A stretch of 64,000 nucleotides of DNA from an uncultured Chitinophaga sp. (GTDB lineage: Bacteria; Bacteroidota; Bacteroidia; Chitinophagales; Chitinophagaceae), in NCBI RefSeq assembly GCF_946479755.1, contig NZ_CAMLHC010000029.1:35900-99899 (forward strand), in the 5' to 3' direction. Shown piece by piece: positions 27,436-35,186 of this stretch. Below the pieces are notes generated by a model. It saw only the letters and a program-made list of their open reading frames with translations. It did no database searches and was not told the origin of the DNA. Both the position numbers and the translations under genes were made by a program. How positions within the stretch are numbered: the stretch's first letter is position 1; every line of letters starts with the position of its first letter.

Positions 27436-28734
27436 ATGAAAACTTTTCTCATGGCCGGCCTGTTGTTGGGCTGCACCGCCGGCGACGCCTTATGCCAACA
27501 GTCCGATACCGTTATTGCGCTGGCACAGCGGACTTTCCGGGATGCCGCCGCCGCTACCAAAAAACAACAGCGCCTCTGGGGTACTGACCTGTACGGTCCT
27601 ATGCTGCTGGTCAATACTACCACCCGGGAACTGTACGCCAATATGCCCGACAGCTCCGGGCTGCTGCAAAAGCAGGGCGACGTTTACACCGGGAAACTGC
27701 CTTCCAGGATCAATATCGCCAACACATCGCTGCATTGGGAAGGACGTCACTGGGCCATGGTACAGCTGCCGTTGCCCGCAGCACAGGATGACCGCATCAA
27801 CCTGATCGCGCATGAATTATTCCACCGGTCGCAAACCGCCCTGCACTTTAATCCGACCGATCCCACCAATAACCACCTCGACAAAAAAGACGGCCGCATC
27901 TACCTGCGGCTGGAGCTGGCCGCTCTGCAGCAGGCCATCGCCGCTACTTCCACAGCAACCCGGCAGCAGCACCTGTTGCATGCGCTGACGTTCCGCCGTT
28001 ACCGTTATGAACTGTACCCCGGCGCCGATACGACGGAAAATGCACTGGAACTCAACGAAGGCGTTGCCGAATTCACCGGCATGATGATCTGCAACCGCGA
28101 CAAAGCCACGGCTGTCAAACATTTTGACAAATTCCTGTACGACTTCCTGCACTACTACCCTACTTTCGTACGGTCGTTCGCATATCAAACCATTCCCATG
28201 TACGGTTACCTGCTGTCGCAGGTTAAACCCGGCTGGAACCGGCAGCTGAACAGCCAGTCGCAACTGACGCCGTTGATCATAAAAACATTTGGATTATCTG
28301 TACCGGCCGATGTAAAATCCGCCGCCACCAGTTACGCACAAGCATACAACGGAGAGGCTGTTGCGCAGGAAGAAGCAGCACGGGAAAAGAAAATACTGGA
28401 ACAGATCGCCGCTTACACCCAACTGTTCATCCGCCAACCGCATACCGAATTGCGGTTTGTAAAAATGAACATCTCTTTCAATCCTTCCAATATCGTTCCG
28501 ATAGACGGTTACGGCACGGTATATCCTACCATGCGGATCTCCGATGCATGGGGTATCCTCACCGTTACAGAAGGTGCCCTGATGAGCAAAAACTGGGACA
28601 AGGTCATCGTAGGCCTCCCGGATACTTTCGCCGACCAGCTGATCACCGGCAAGGGCTGGAAACTGGAGCTCAATAAAGGGTACCAACTGGAAAAAGATGC
28701 CGCCGGCAACTACGCGCTGAAGAAACAACAATAA
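27436..28734 (+). CDS. Secreted putative HExxH zinc metallopeptidase
   Basis: 432 residues. Signal peptide MKTFLMAGLLLGCTAGDALCQ. A zinc-binding helix INLIAHELFHRSQTAL holds HELFH at residues 126-130, and a downstream ALELNEGVAEFTGMM (residues ~203-217) supplies a glutamate in the NEGxAE context, the gluzincin arrangement. The C-terminal third is beta-rich (IVPIDGYGTVYPTMRISDAWGILTV) and may bind substrate. I do not recognise a named peptidase family, so activity is inferred from the motif pair. It follows the palindrome at 27289 and is probably transcribed alone. Confidence 0.8.
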   Translation: MKTFLMAGLLLGCTAGDALCQQSDTVIALAQRTFRDAAAATKKQQRLWGTDLYGPMLLVNTTTRELYANMPDSSGLLQKQGDVYTGKLPSRINIANTSLHWEGRHWAMVQLPLPAAQDDRINLIAHELFHRSQTALHFNPTDPTNNHLDKKDGRIYLRLELAALQQAIAATSTATRQQHLLHALTFRRYRYELYPGADTTENALELNEGVAEFTGMMICNRDKATAVKHFDKFLYDFLHYYPTFVRSFAYQTIPMYGYLLSQVKPGWNRQLNSQSQLTPLIIKTFGLSVPADVKSAATSYAQAYNGEAVAQEEAAREKKILEQIAAYTQLFIRQPHTELRFVKMNISFNPSNIVPIDGYGTVYPTMRISDAWGILTVTEGALMSKNWDKVIVGLPDTFADQLITGKGWKLELNKGYQLEKDAAGNYALKKQQ

Positions 28735-28776
28735 CATAGAAACGGCGTCCATGGCGGGCGCCGTAAATTTCATCAA

Positions 28777-28824
28777 AATAAAAGATATTTTAGTCTTTTA
28801 TTATGGTAATAATACCTACTTTTG
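28777..28824 (+). promoter_or_regulatory. Candidate operator and promoter for the haemoglobin/ric unit
   Basis: AATAAAAGA at 28777-28785 and TCTTTTATT at 28794-28802 form a perfect 9-base inverted repeat with an 8-base AT-rich spacer. TACTTTTG at 28817-28824 fits the TAnnTTTG promoter core. The right arm covers the place of the upstream promoter element, so a bound protein would block transcription. This is the arrangement expected for a repressor such as an Rrf2/NsrR-like NO sensor; the identity of the regulator is inference. Confidence 0.55.
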
Positions 28825-28888
28825 TCCTGCATCCTTATGTCAGCCGTCAGCGCGACGTTTTATTAAGGACAAAAATGTATTTAATTAT

Positions 28889-29278
28889 ATGAAAACAAGG
28901 AAGGATATCACTGATCTCGCCGATATACAACTGATGGTAGACACTTTCTACGGAACGGTCCGGGAAGACGAGCTGCTGGGGCCTATTTTCAATAATCTCA
29001 TACAAGACCGCTGGCCGGAACACCTGGAAAAAATGTACCGTTTCTGGGACACCATCCTGCTGGACAGTCATACCTATCATGGCGCGCCTTTCCATCCGCA
29101 CGCCACCATGCCTGTCAACGGGCTTCATTTCGACCGCTGGGTGCAGCTGTTCCGCGCCACGGTCAACGGGCTTTTCGCTGGTCCCAAAGCAGAAGAAGCC
29201 TGCTGGCGCGGTGAAAAAATGGCGCAGATGTTCCTCTCCAAAATTGAATATTATCAGGGCCAGCCACCGCTGCGTTAG
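28889..29278 (+). CDS. Group III truncated haemoglobin
   Basis: 129 residues from ATG 28889 (MKTRKDIT); the frame is open to 28751, but the upstream part is non-coding in character and contains the promoter. Globin signs: DIQLMVDTFYGTVREDELLGPIF at the N-terminus, YRFWDTILL (helix C/E region) and PVNGLHFDRWVQLF, whose His is the likely proximal haem ligand. Group III globins are often linked to NO or oxygen chemistry. The next gene (38 bases on) encodes an NO-damage repair protein, and both probably come from the promoter at 28817. Confidence 0.93.
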   Translation: MKTRKDITDLADIQLMVDTFYGTVREDELLGPIFNNLIQDRWPEHLEKMYRFWDTILLDSHTYHGAPFHPHATMPVNGLHFDRWVQLFRATVNGLFAGPKAEEACWRGEKMAQMFLSKIEYYQGQPPLR

Positions 29279-29315
29279 CGGCCGCCGGCCTGTATACCTA
29301 TAAAACAGCTTTAAG

Positions 29316-30053
29316 ATGGAAATCACTGAAAACACCATCGTTGGTCAACTGGTAGCCGCAGACTACCGCACTGCCGACGTGTTCCGCCAACATGGTATCG
29401 ACTTCTGCTGCAAAGGCAATAAACCCATTGGTGACGTATGCCGCGAGAAAAAACTGGACATCGCTCCCATACTCCACGAACTGGAGGAAATCTCGGCGGT
29501 ACCTGCCTGCACCTTGCAGAACTTCAATACCATGCCGCTGGACCAACTGGCAGATCATATTGTCCGCAAACACCATGGCTACGTACGGGAAAAAATACCG
29601 GTACTGCAACAGTATCTGCGCAAGGTATGCCAGGTGCACGGCGAGCAGCACCAGGAATTATGGCAGATAGCAGCGCTCTTTACGGCATCTTCGGCTGAAC
29701 TGTCCAACCACCTCAACAAGGAAGAACTGATCCTTTTTCCCCGCATCCGGGAGATCGCCCGAAAACAAGCCACCGGCGAATATGTGGACGACAACAGCAT
29801 CAGCGCCGTAGAAAGACCTATCAGCGCTATGATGGAAGAACATGACCACGAAGGCGACCGGTTCCGCAGGATCGCAGATCTCAGCAATGACTATACGCCG
29901 CCGGCAGAAGCCTGCAATACCTACCGCGTAACCTATGCCCTGCTGAAAGAGTTTCAGGACGACCTGCATCAACACATCCACCTGGAAAACAATATACTGT
30001 TTCCCCGTGCCATGAGCACCGAGAAGACACTGACCGGCAGCTGCCGGCTGTAA
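29316..30053 (+). CDS. ric: Iron-sulfur cluster repair di-iron protein (RIC/ScdA/YtfE family)
   Basis: 245 residues. The N-terminal ScdA_N domain contains VFRQHGIDFCCKGNKPIGDVC with the conserved Cys pair. A hemerythrin-like domain follows with His and Glu ligands (IVRKHHGYVREKIPVL, KVCQVHGEQH, LSNHLNKEELILFPRI, MMEEHDHEGDRF, DLHQHIHLENNILFPRA). The protein repairs Fe-S clusters damaged by NO or peroxide in the cytoplasm. It is co-transcribed with the truncated haemoglobin and followed by a strong terminator. Confidence 0.96.
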   Translation: MEITENTIVGQLVAADYRTADVFRQHGIDFCCKGNKPIGDVCREKKLDIAPILHELEEISAVPACTLQNFNTMPLDQLADHIVRKHHGYVREKIPVLQQYLRKVCQVHGEQHQELWQIAALFTASSAELSNHLNKEELILFPRIREIARKQATGEYVDDNSISAVERPISAMMEEHDHEGDRFRRIADLSNDYTPPAEACNTYRVTYALLKEFQDDLHQHIHLENNILFPRAMSTEKTLTGSCRL

Positions 30054-30059
30054 AACAGG

Positions 30060-30107
30060 AATGGCCGGCAAAGCTTCCGGGGGGGTAGCTTTGACCGGCC
30101 ATTTATC
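30060..30107 (+). terminator. Strong hairpin terminator after ric
   Basis: AATGGCCGG (30060-30068) plus CAAAGCT pairs with AGCTTTG (30087-30093) plus CCGGCCATT (30095-30103), giving a 16-pair stem with one bulged base and a G-rich loop. It is followed by a short AT-rich tail. Confidence 0.8.
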
Positions 30108-30169
30108 CAATTCTCACGATGGATCCGTTCTTAGTTATTTATTGGATTGACTGATTATTATTCATTGGG

Positions 30170-30721
30170 CTATTTATCGTGGCCATGCCCATGTCCCTTG
30201 CCATGGCCTTTGTTGCCTTTATTGCCTTTATCCTTGTACTTTCCTTTATCATTACCTTTTCCGGGACCGTTGCCGTTGTTTCCCTTTCCATACATCGGGT
30301 GCCCTTTCACCACATAGTACTTACTCTCCCTGCTGTCACGGATGATGTCCTGTTTACCGTACCAGCCCGGTCCTTTATAGCGGGCATAACGGCCCCTGTA
30401 CACGTCGGGATGCAACCATGGCTTTGGTTCGTTGACCACCACTTTATAGCCCCGGTAAACGTCAAAATGATACCTGGTTGGCAAAGTCGGGGCAAACAGC
30501 CAGCTGTTGCCATTTAAATAAACATACTGTCGCCGGGGAATGTCATAATACACGTCAATATCCGGGAAGTAATAATATTGCGCATAATCATACCCTACCG
30601 GCCCCCATACCGGCTGGTTGCCGATATTCACATTTACATTGAGCCTCACCTGTGCCTGCAAGGGTCTGACAAACGCTAACGCACTGATAATCAATAAAGC
30701 AAGAAATGACAGCTTTTTCAT
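30170..30721 (-). CDS. Secreted protein with Gly/Lys/His-rich tail
   Basis: 183 residues. Signal peptide MKKLSFLALLIISALAFVRPLQAQ. The middle is aromatic-rich (VWGPVGYDYAQYYYFPDIDVYYDIPRRQYVYLNG), similar to small Bacteroidota envelope proteins with YY motifs. The last ~45 residues are low complexity: repeated GN, KGN, DKG and finally HGKGHGHGHDK. The His tail could bind metal; this is inference. A minus-strand promoter core TACCTTTG lies at 30749-30756, with a 14-base palindrome between it and the ATG, so the gene seems to be regulated on its own. Confidence 0.8.
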   Translation of the reverse strand: MKKLSFLALLIISALAFVRPLQAQVRLNVNVNIGNQPVWGPVGYDYAQYYYFPDIDVYYDIPRRQYVYLNGNSWLFAPTLPTRYHFDVYRGYKVVVNEPKPWLHPDVYRGRYARYKGPGWYGKQDIIRDSRESKYYVVKGHPMYGKGNNGNGPGKGNDKGKYKDKGNKGNKGHGKGHGHGHDK

Positions 30722-30732
30722 GATCGTGTGTT

Positions 30733-30756
30733 TTTATCATGATAAAGACAAAGGTA
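30733..30756 (-). promoter_or_regulatory. Promoter core and palindromic candidate operator for the gene at 30170-30721
   Basis: On the minus strand TACCTTTG (plus coordinates 30749-30756) fits the TAnnTTTG core. A perfect 14-base palindrome TTTATCATGATAAA (30733-30746) lies just downstream, at the expected transcription start. Confidence 0.45.
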
Positions 30757-30882
30757 GTGCCAGTTTGAAAATGCCTGGTTCCAGCTATCAGCTGGCTTTC
30801 TTTACCACAAGTGGCAACAGGTACACCGGAGATGACGGGACCGGAGATTTTCCATTATCACAGATCGAAATTCCTTAGACCT

Positions 30883-31254
30883 ATGTCTGTGAAACATCTG
30901 CTTTTCACCCTGCTTTGCGGAGCCCTTTTTATCTCCGGATGTGCATCCGGAACACGCCCGGACAAAACACCGGCGCTGGATGAGCTTCTGCAACAGGAAC
31001 GGCTATACGAAGAAAATACCCAACGAGGAGGCAAAGCACCCGACGTCCAGGTCATTACAGATAAGGCGACCATAGACAGGCTGCATAAAACCGTGGAGGC
31101 ACACATCGCCCGGAAACAAAAAGAAAAACAAAAGCAACAGGAAGCGATAAAGAAAAATCCGGCGGCTGCTTATAAGCAGGGCGAACAAACATCCGCCTTT
31201 ATCTTCGTCGTGCCTGGCAAAATGCAGGAAATCCTGAAAAAATATACGCTGTAG
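30883..31254 (+). CDS. Small lipoprotein of unknown function
   Basis: 123 residues from ATG 30883 (MSVKHLLFTLLCGALFISGC: lipobox ISGC, lipid anchor Cys 20); the longer frame from 30811 would bury the signal. The mature part is charged and helical (ARKQKEKQKQQEAIKKNPAAAYKQGEQTSAFIFVVPGKMQEILKKYTL). No family is recognised. It ends 17 bases before the ThuA-domain gene start and is probably co-transcribed with it. Confidence 0.72.
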   Translation: MSVKHLLFTLLCGALFISGCASGTRPDKTPALDELLQQERLYEENTQRGGKAPDVQVITDKATIDRLHKTVEAHIARKQKEKQKQQEAIKKNPAAAYKQGEQTSAFIFVVPGKMQEILKKYTL

Positions 31255-31271
31255 CGTTGTATTTTGTATAC

Positions 31272-32096
31272 ATGAAATTCCACGCCTCCCACTGCCTGTT
31301 GCTGGCACTATTGTTAGGCAGCTTACGCTGTACCGGCCAACCACCGGCCTTCCGGGTCATCGCCTTTTTCACCGCAGCGGAAGACGCCGCCCATATCAGC
31401 TTTGTCCGTGAAGCAAACGAATGGTTTCCTAAAATGGCCGCCCGGCACCATTTCACTTATGATACCACGAGCAACTGGCAGCACCTGAACGAAAAATTCC
31501 TCTCCCGTTACCAGGTAGTGCTGTTCCTGGACACAAGGCCGGAAACACCGGCACAACGGCAGGCATTTCAGCAGTACGCCGAAAAGGGCGGTGCCTGGAT
31601 CGGTTTCCATTTCGCAGCGTTTGCGCTTACGCCCTCTGCCGTACCGCAGAACTGGGACTGGTACCACAACACTTACCTGGGCTCCGGTTCTTATGTCAGT
31701 AACACCTGGCGGCCCACCGCCGCCGTGTTGCATGTGGATAGCCAGCACCCTGTCACCCGCGGCCTGCCGGAACGCTTCCGCTCCGCCCCCAACGAATGGT
31801 ACCGCTGGAGCGGCTCACTCCGGCAAAACCCTGATATTACAGTCCTGGCATCGATCGACAGCAGCAGCTTCCCCCTGGGCACCGGCCCTAAGCCCGGTGA
31901 GATATGGCATAGCGGCGATTACCCCGTGGTGTGGACAAACCGCAGGTACAGAATGGTTTATTTTAATATGGGACACAACGATATGGACTATGAACACGGT
32001 ACCCGCCAAACGCTTTCACGTACCTTCAGCAGCCCGGCACAGAATAAAATGATATTACAGGCACTGTGGTGGTTGGGGACTGGAAGCGGACGCTGA
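31272..32096 (+). CDS. Secreted ThuA-domain protein
   Basis: 274 residues from ATG 31272 (signal peptide MKFHASHCLLLALLLGSLRC). The ThuA (trehalose-utilisation, class-I glutamine amidotransferase-like) fold is shown by FRVIAFFTAAEDAAHISFVREANEWFPKMA, VVLFLDTRPETPAQRQAFQQYAEKGGAWIGFHFAAFALTP, HPVTRGLPERF and PVVWTNRRYRMVYFNMGHNDMDYE with its conserved G-H-x-x-x-D. ThuA proteins are linked to keto-sugar and trehalose-type catabolism, but most secreted Bacteroidota members are uncharacterised. It may be a lipoprotein, given a Cys near residue 20. Confidence 0.87.
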   Translation: MKFHASHCLLLALLLGSLRCTGQPPAFRVIAFFTAAEDAAHISFVREANEWFPKMAARHHFTYDTTSNWQHLNEKFLSRYQVVLFLDTRPETPAQRQAFQQYAEKGGAWIGFHFAAFALTPSAVPQNWDWYHNTYLGSGSYVSNTWRPTAAVLHVDSQHPVTRGLPERFRSAPNEWYRWSGSLRQNPDITVLASIDSSSFPLGTGPKPGEIWHSGDYPVVWTNRRYRMVYFNMGHNDMDYEHGTRQTLSRTFSSPAQNKMILQALWWLGTGSGR

Positions 32097-32214
32097 TATT
32101 CTTCCTCAATTTGTTGCGGCATAAGGACAAAGTTACTGACGAATCCCTCTAAAAGCTGTCTTGTAGGAAAGGCATTCGCTTTGTAGTGGAAAAAGAACAA
32201 ACTTTTATCCTGAC

Positions 32215-32640
32215 ATGCAGACGCACCCACAGATTCTTATAGCCGACGACGACCCCGAAGATGTATTTATCATGGAAATGATGTGTAAAGAGCTTTCCTT
32301 TTCCGAACATATTCATTTTGTCCAGGATGGCGTGACCGCCCTGGAATACCTGGACGCACTCACCGAAAAGCCGCTCCCTGCCCTGATCATTCTCGATCTG
32401 AACATGCCCCGCCTTACGGGCACACAAACGCTGGAGCTGCTGAAACAACATGCGCGCTACCATTCCATCCGGGTCATCATTTACTCCACTTTCCTGAATG
32501 AAATACAAAAACAACAGTGCATTAACCTGGGGGCGGAAGCCTTCGTTATCAAGCCGGACACCTATGAAGAAGGATTAGAGATCATGCAACAATTCCACGA
32601 TTGCAGCCTCGGCAATTACTCCTTTCCCATAGCCAGCTGA
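32215..32640 (+). CDS. Stand-alone response regulator receiver protein
   Basis: 141 residues, a single receiver domain: acidic pocket PQILIADDDPEDVFIMEMM, phospho-acceptor Asp in LIILDLNMPRLTGTQTLELL, Thr/Ser in VIIYSTFLNE and Lys in AEAFVIKPDTYEEGL. There is no output domain. Such Rcp1-like regulators in Bacteroidota usually partner hybrid kinases or act by protein contact; no kinase gene is adjacent here. Its TGA stop abuts the stop of the convergent AraC gene with no bases between. Confidence 0.93.
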   Translation: MQTHPQILIADDDPEDVFIMEMMCKELSFSEHIHFVQDGVTALEYLDALTEKPLPALIILDLNMPRLTGTQTLELLKQHARYHSIRVIIYSTFLNEIQKQQCINLGAEAFVIKPDTYEEGLEIMQQFHDCSLGNYSFPIAS

Positions 32641-33495
32641 TCAGTTAAGCACAAATTGCCTGCGGAAAGCAGACGGATTCATCCCCCTGTGTTTCCTGAA
32701 CAATCGCGTAAGATGGCTTTCATCAGTGAAGCTCAGTTCGGCGGCAATCTCGTTGATACGAAGATCACTGTGCTTTAAACGGGTTTCCACCAGCTTCAGC
32801 TTGTAATGCGTAATATAGTCCTGCAGATTTTCCCCCGTATGTTTTTTAAAGTAACGCCCCAGGTAACTGAGAGAAATATGGAAATGTTTGGCGATGACCG
32901 CCGCCCGCAGCGCCTGCGGTGAATAAATATGTTCCTGGATATACCCAATAATGTCCAGTACAGGCGTGGCCGTGTGATCTCCCACCTGTGCCGGCAGCTT
33001 CATGGCAATATTGCGGGCCACCACGGTGATGAGCGTATTAACCAGCTGCCGTACCACTTCATTGTGATACAGCGGTTTGCCGGCCTGCTCCTGTATCAGT
33101 CCGGCCACAATGGCCGGCACCAGCTGTTTGTCCGGCTCATGATATACAATACAACCCGGCCGGTGGCTGGCATGCTCGAGAATAAATTCCATCCGGCGCG
33201 TCCATTCCTGTGAGTATAACAATGCCGTCTCCTGGTTTTGCAGGTATATCTTGTTAAACCGGAGGAAAAAAAAGTGCGTCTCTTCCTCTACGTCCAGCAG
33301 GTGTTTGTCTTCCGGCGTTACGAGGAACAGGTGCCCCTGGCTGTAACGAAACACATTATTGTTGATAAACTGCCGCCCGCTACCCCTTACGATATATATC
33401 AGCTCAAAAAAATTGTGCCCGTGCTCTTCCAGCGGACAACCGTCTGTGATCGTCTCTACTATCTCAAAAGGTTGGTGAATACTCTCCTTCGGCAT
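32641..33495 (-). CDS. AraC-family transcriptional regulator
   Basis: 284 residues from ATG 33495 (MPKESIHQ); the TTG-initiated frame from 33537 is less likely. Cupin-like N-terminal domain (EEHGHNFFELIYIVRGSGRQFINNNVFRYSQGHLFLVTPED) and C-terminal double HTH (IAKHFHISLSYLGRYFKKHTGENLQDYITHYKLKLVETRL, then INEIAAELSFTDESHLTRLFRKHRGMNPSAFRR). It is divergent from the NAD(P)H-quinone-oxidoreductase-like gene at 33605. A 14-base palindrome in the gap (33552-33565) is a candidate binding site. Confidence 0.93.
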   Translation of the reverse strand: MPKESIHQPFEIVETITDGCPLEEHGHNFFELIYIVRGSGRQFINNNVFRYSQGHLFLVTPEDKHLLDVEEETHFFFLRFNKIYLQNQETALLYSQEWTRRMEFILEHASHRPGCIVYHEPDKQLVPAIVAGLIQEQAGKPLYHNEVVRQLVNTLITVVARNIAMKLPAQVGDHTATPVLDIIGYIQEHIYSPQALRAAVIAKHFHISLSYLGRYFKKHTGENLQDYITHYKLKLVETRLKHSDLRINEIAAELSFTDESHLTRLFRKHRGMNPSAFRRQFVLN

Positions 33496-33551
33496 ACTAT
33501 CAGCAGTTTGATACAGAAAAATGGAAAAATTATACAAATAAACTACCGTAT

Positions 33552-33565
33552 AAATTGTACAATTT
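33552..33565. promoter_or_regulatory. Palindromic candidate operator between divergent genes
   Basis: AAATTGTACAATTT is a perfect 14-base palindrome midway between the AraC start (33495) and the oxidoreductase start (33605). Confidence 0.45.
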
Positions 33566-33604
33566 TACGTCCTCAAAATTACTGTAACAACAAAATATAA
33601 ACAA

Positions 33605-34357
33605 ATGAAAGTATTAATCGTATTAGCGCACCCCGAGCCCCGCTCCCTCAACGCCTCCCTGAAAGACGCCGCTGCTGAGATCTTACAACGCCATGGCCAC
33701 GAAGTGGCGGTCACTGACCTTTACCGCCAGCAATGGGAAGCCGCTGCAGGCCGGCAGGACTTCCCGGCGCTGCCTGCCGATGAAAGGCTCATCTACAGCG
33801 CTGTTTCCAAAAAAGCCTACCTGGACAACGAGCAGTCGCCCGATATCAGCACGGAACAGGAAAAAATAAAATGGGCAGATGTGATCTTATTGCAGTTCCC
33901 CTTGTGGTGGTTTGGCATGCCGGCGATTCTCAAAGGCTGGATAGACCGCACTTTCACCAACGGCTTTGGCTACGGTACCGGCGGCCGCTACGGCAACGGC
34001 ACCCTCAAAGGCAAAAAGGTGATGCTTATGATCACCACCGGCGCTACCGCAGAGCAACTGGGGCCTCATGGCATCCACGGTGCTATCGAAGACCTTATGT
34101 TCCCTGTGCACCACGGCGTGTTCTGGTATGCCGGTGCCGCTTCCCTCCCGCCGTTTGTTGTCAACAGCGCCAACCAGGTGTCTTCCGAACGGTACGCTAC
34201 CATCCTGCAGGACCTGGAGCAACGCCTGCTCAGCATCCCGGACACCGCCCCCATCCGTTACCGGATCGGCAAACAGGACTATGATGATAAAGAAGTGCTG
34301 CAACCACACTTTGTCACCGGCAAAAGCGGCTTTGCGCTACATTTGGCAGATGAATAG
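33605..34357 (+). CDS. NAD(P)H dehydrogenase (quinone)-family flavoprotein
   Basis: 250 residues of flavodoxin-like fold: KVLIVLAHPEPRSLNASLKDAA (FMN/FAD phosphate loop), ILLQFPLWWFGMPAILKGWIDRTFTNGFGYG (the family's central signature) and KVMLMITTGAT. Relatives are MdaB, KefF and NQO1-type two-electron quinone reductases, which protect against quinones and electrophiles in the cytoplasm. The C-terminal ~55 residues extend beyond the minimal fold. Its control is probably by the divergent AraC protein. Confidence 0.92.
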   Translation: MKVLIVLAHPEPRSLNASLKDAAAEILQRHGHEVAVTDLYRQQWEAAAGRQDFPALPADERLIYSAVSKKAYLDNEQSPDISTEQEKIKWADVILLQFPLWWFGMPAILKGWIDRTFTNGFGYGTGGRYGNGTLKGKKVMLMITTGATAEQLGPHGIHGAIEDLMFPVHHGVFWYAGAASLPPFVVNSANQVSSERYATILQDLEQRLLSIPDTAPIRYRIGKQDYDDKEVLQPHFVTGKSGFALHLADE

Positions 34358-34436
34358 CGCTCTTAACACGGCTGCCCGGGAAGATCAAAAAATCTTAAAT
34401 GTATTTGAGGACGGCACACAGAATGATGGCATGTTA

Positions 34437-35186
34437 TCAGGGCTGAAAACCCAGAACAAACTGCCGTTGTTGCATGTCTTTTAAAAATGATATTGTATCC
34501 GCTTTCAGTTCAGCCGTTACCGTTATACCCAGCTGCGGCGCATATTCCAGTATATCCTTTACCGTTATACCCGCCGCCAGCTGCTCTGTAACGAAGGCCA
34601 GCCAGGGAGAAAGACCGGTAAACTGTACATGGCCGGTGACCGGCTCCCGGTGCAGCAGTACAAACCAGGCGCCCTGCTGTTTGAGTAGCCGGGCCCGTTT
34701 GGCTTCCTGGTGAACAGGATATCTGAAAGAGAGCAAACGGTATTCGGGATTCAGTACCAGCGGCGTTTCTTGCCAGTCGCCCGTAGCAACAAAAGCAGCC
34801 GGGGCCACATCTTCCATGTTAAACACCTCTATCTCCGCCCATTCAAAAGCCAGCAGATCGTCCAGGTAAGGGATGTCATACACTTCATCCCAGCTGTTTT
34901 CCACGGCATAGGTGTAAAATTCTAGTGGAAGTTTCCACACCTGGTGGGCGGTGCAGGCGTGGCGGGCAAAAAATGTTTTGACCATACGGTCCCACTTCCG
35001 CCGGGGGATATTGGCGCAGGTAACCGGATAGGCGCTTTCCATGGTGTCTTTGACCATGTGGAAGATAGCATGGCGGTAGTGCGCCAGCCGGTCCGGGGTC
35101 ACACCGGGGATAGTGGTCCGTACGCCGGTACGGAGGTGGGTGGTAAACCGCTGCTGTAGCTTGCGGCTGTCAGGCGACGAGTTCAT
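34437..35186 (-). CDS. DUF2063 / HvfC (BufC)-type partner of the RiPP maturase
   Basis: 249 residues. The N-terminal helical DUF2063 domain is recognisable (LQQRFTTHLRTGVRTTIPGVTPDRLAHYRHAIFHMVKDTMESAYPVTC shows it over residues ~10-57), followed by FFARHACTAHQVWKLPLEFYTYA and IPYLDDLLAFEWAEIEVF. This family occurs next to DUF692 enzymes and helps present the precursor peptide to them. The gene overlaps the DUF692 gene by 17 bases, so translation is coupled. It is the last gene of the three-gene cluster. The symbol bufC/hvfC is left out because the modification is not proven here. Confidence 0.88.
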   Translation of the reverse strand: MNSSPDSRKLQQRFTTHLRTGVRTTIPGVTPDRLAHYRHAIFHMVKDTMESAYPVTCANIPRRKWDRMVKTFFARHACTAHQVWKLPLEFYTYAVENSWDEVYDIPYLDDLLAFEWAEIEVFNMEDVAPAAFVATGDWQETPLVLNPEYRLLSFRYPVHQEAKRARLLKQQGAWFVLLHREPVTGHVQFTGLSPWLAFVTEQLAAGITVKDILEYAPQLGITVTAELKADTISFLKDMQQRQFVLGFQP

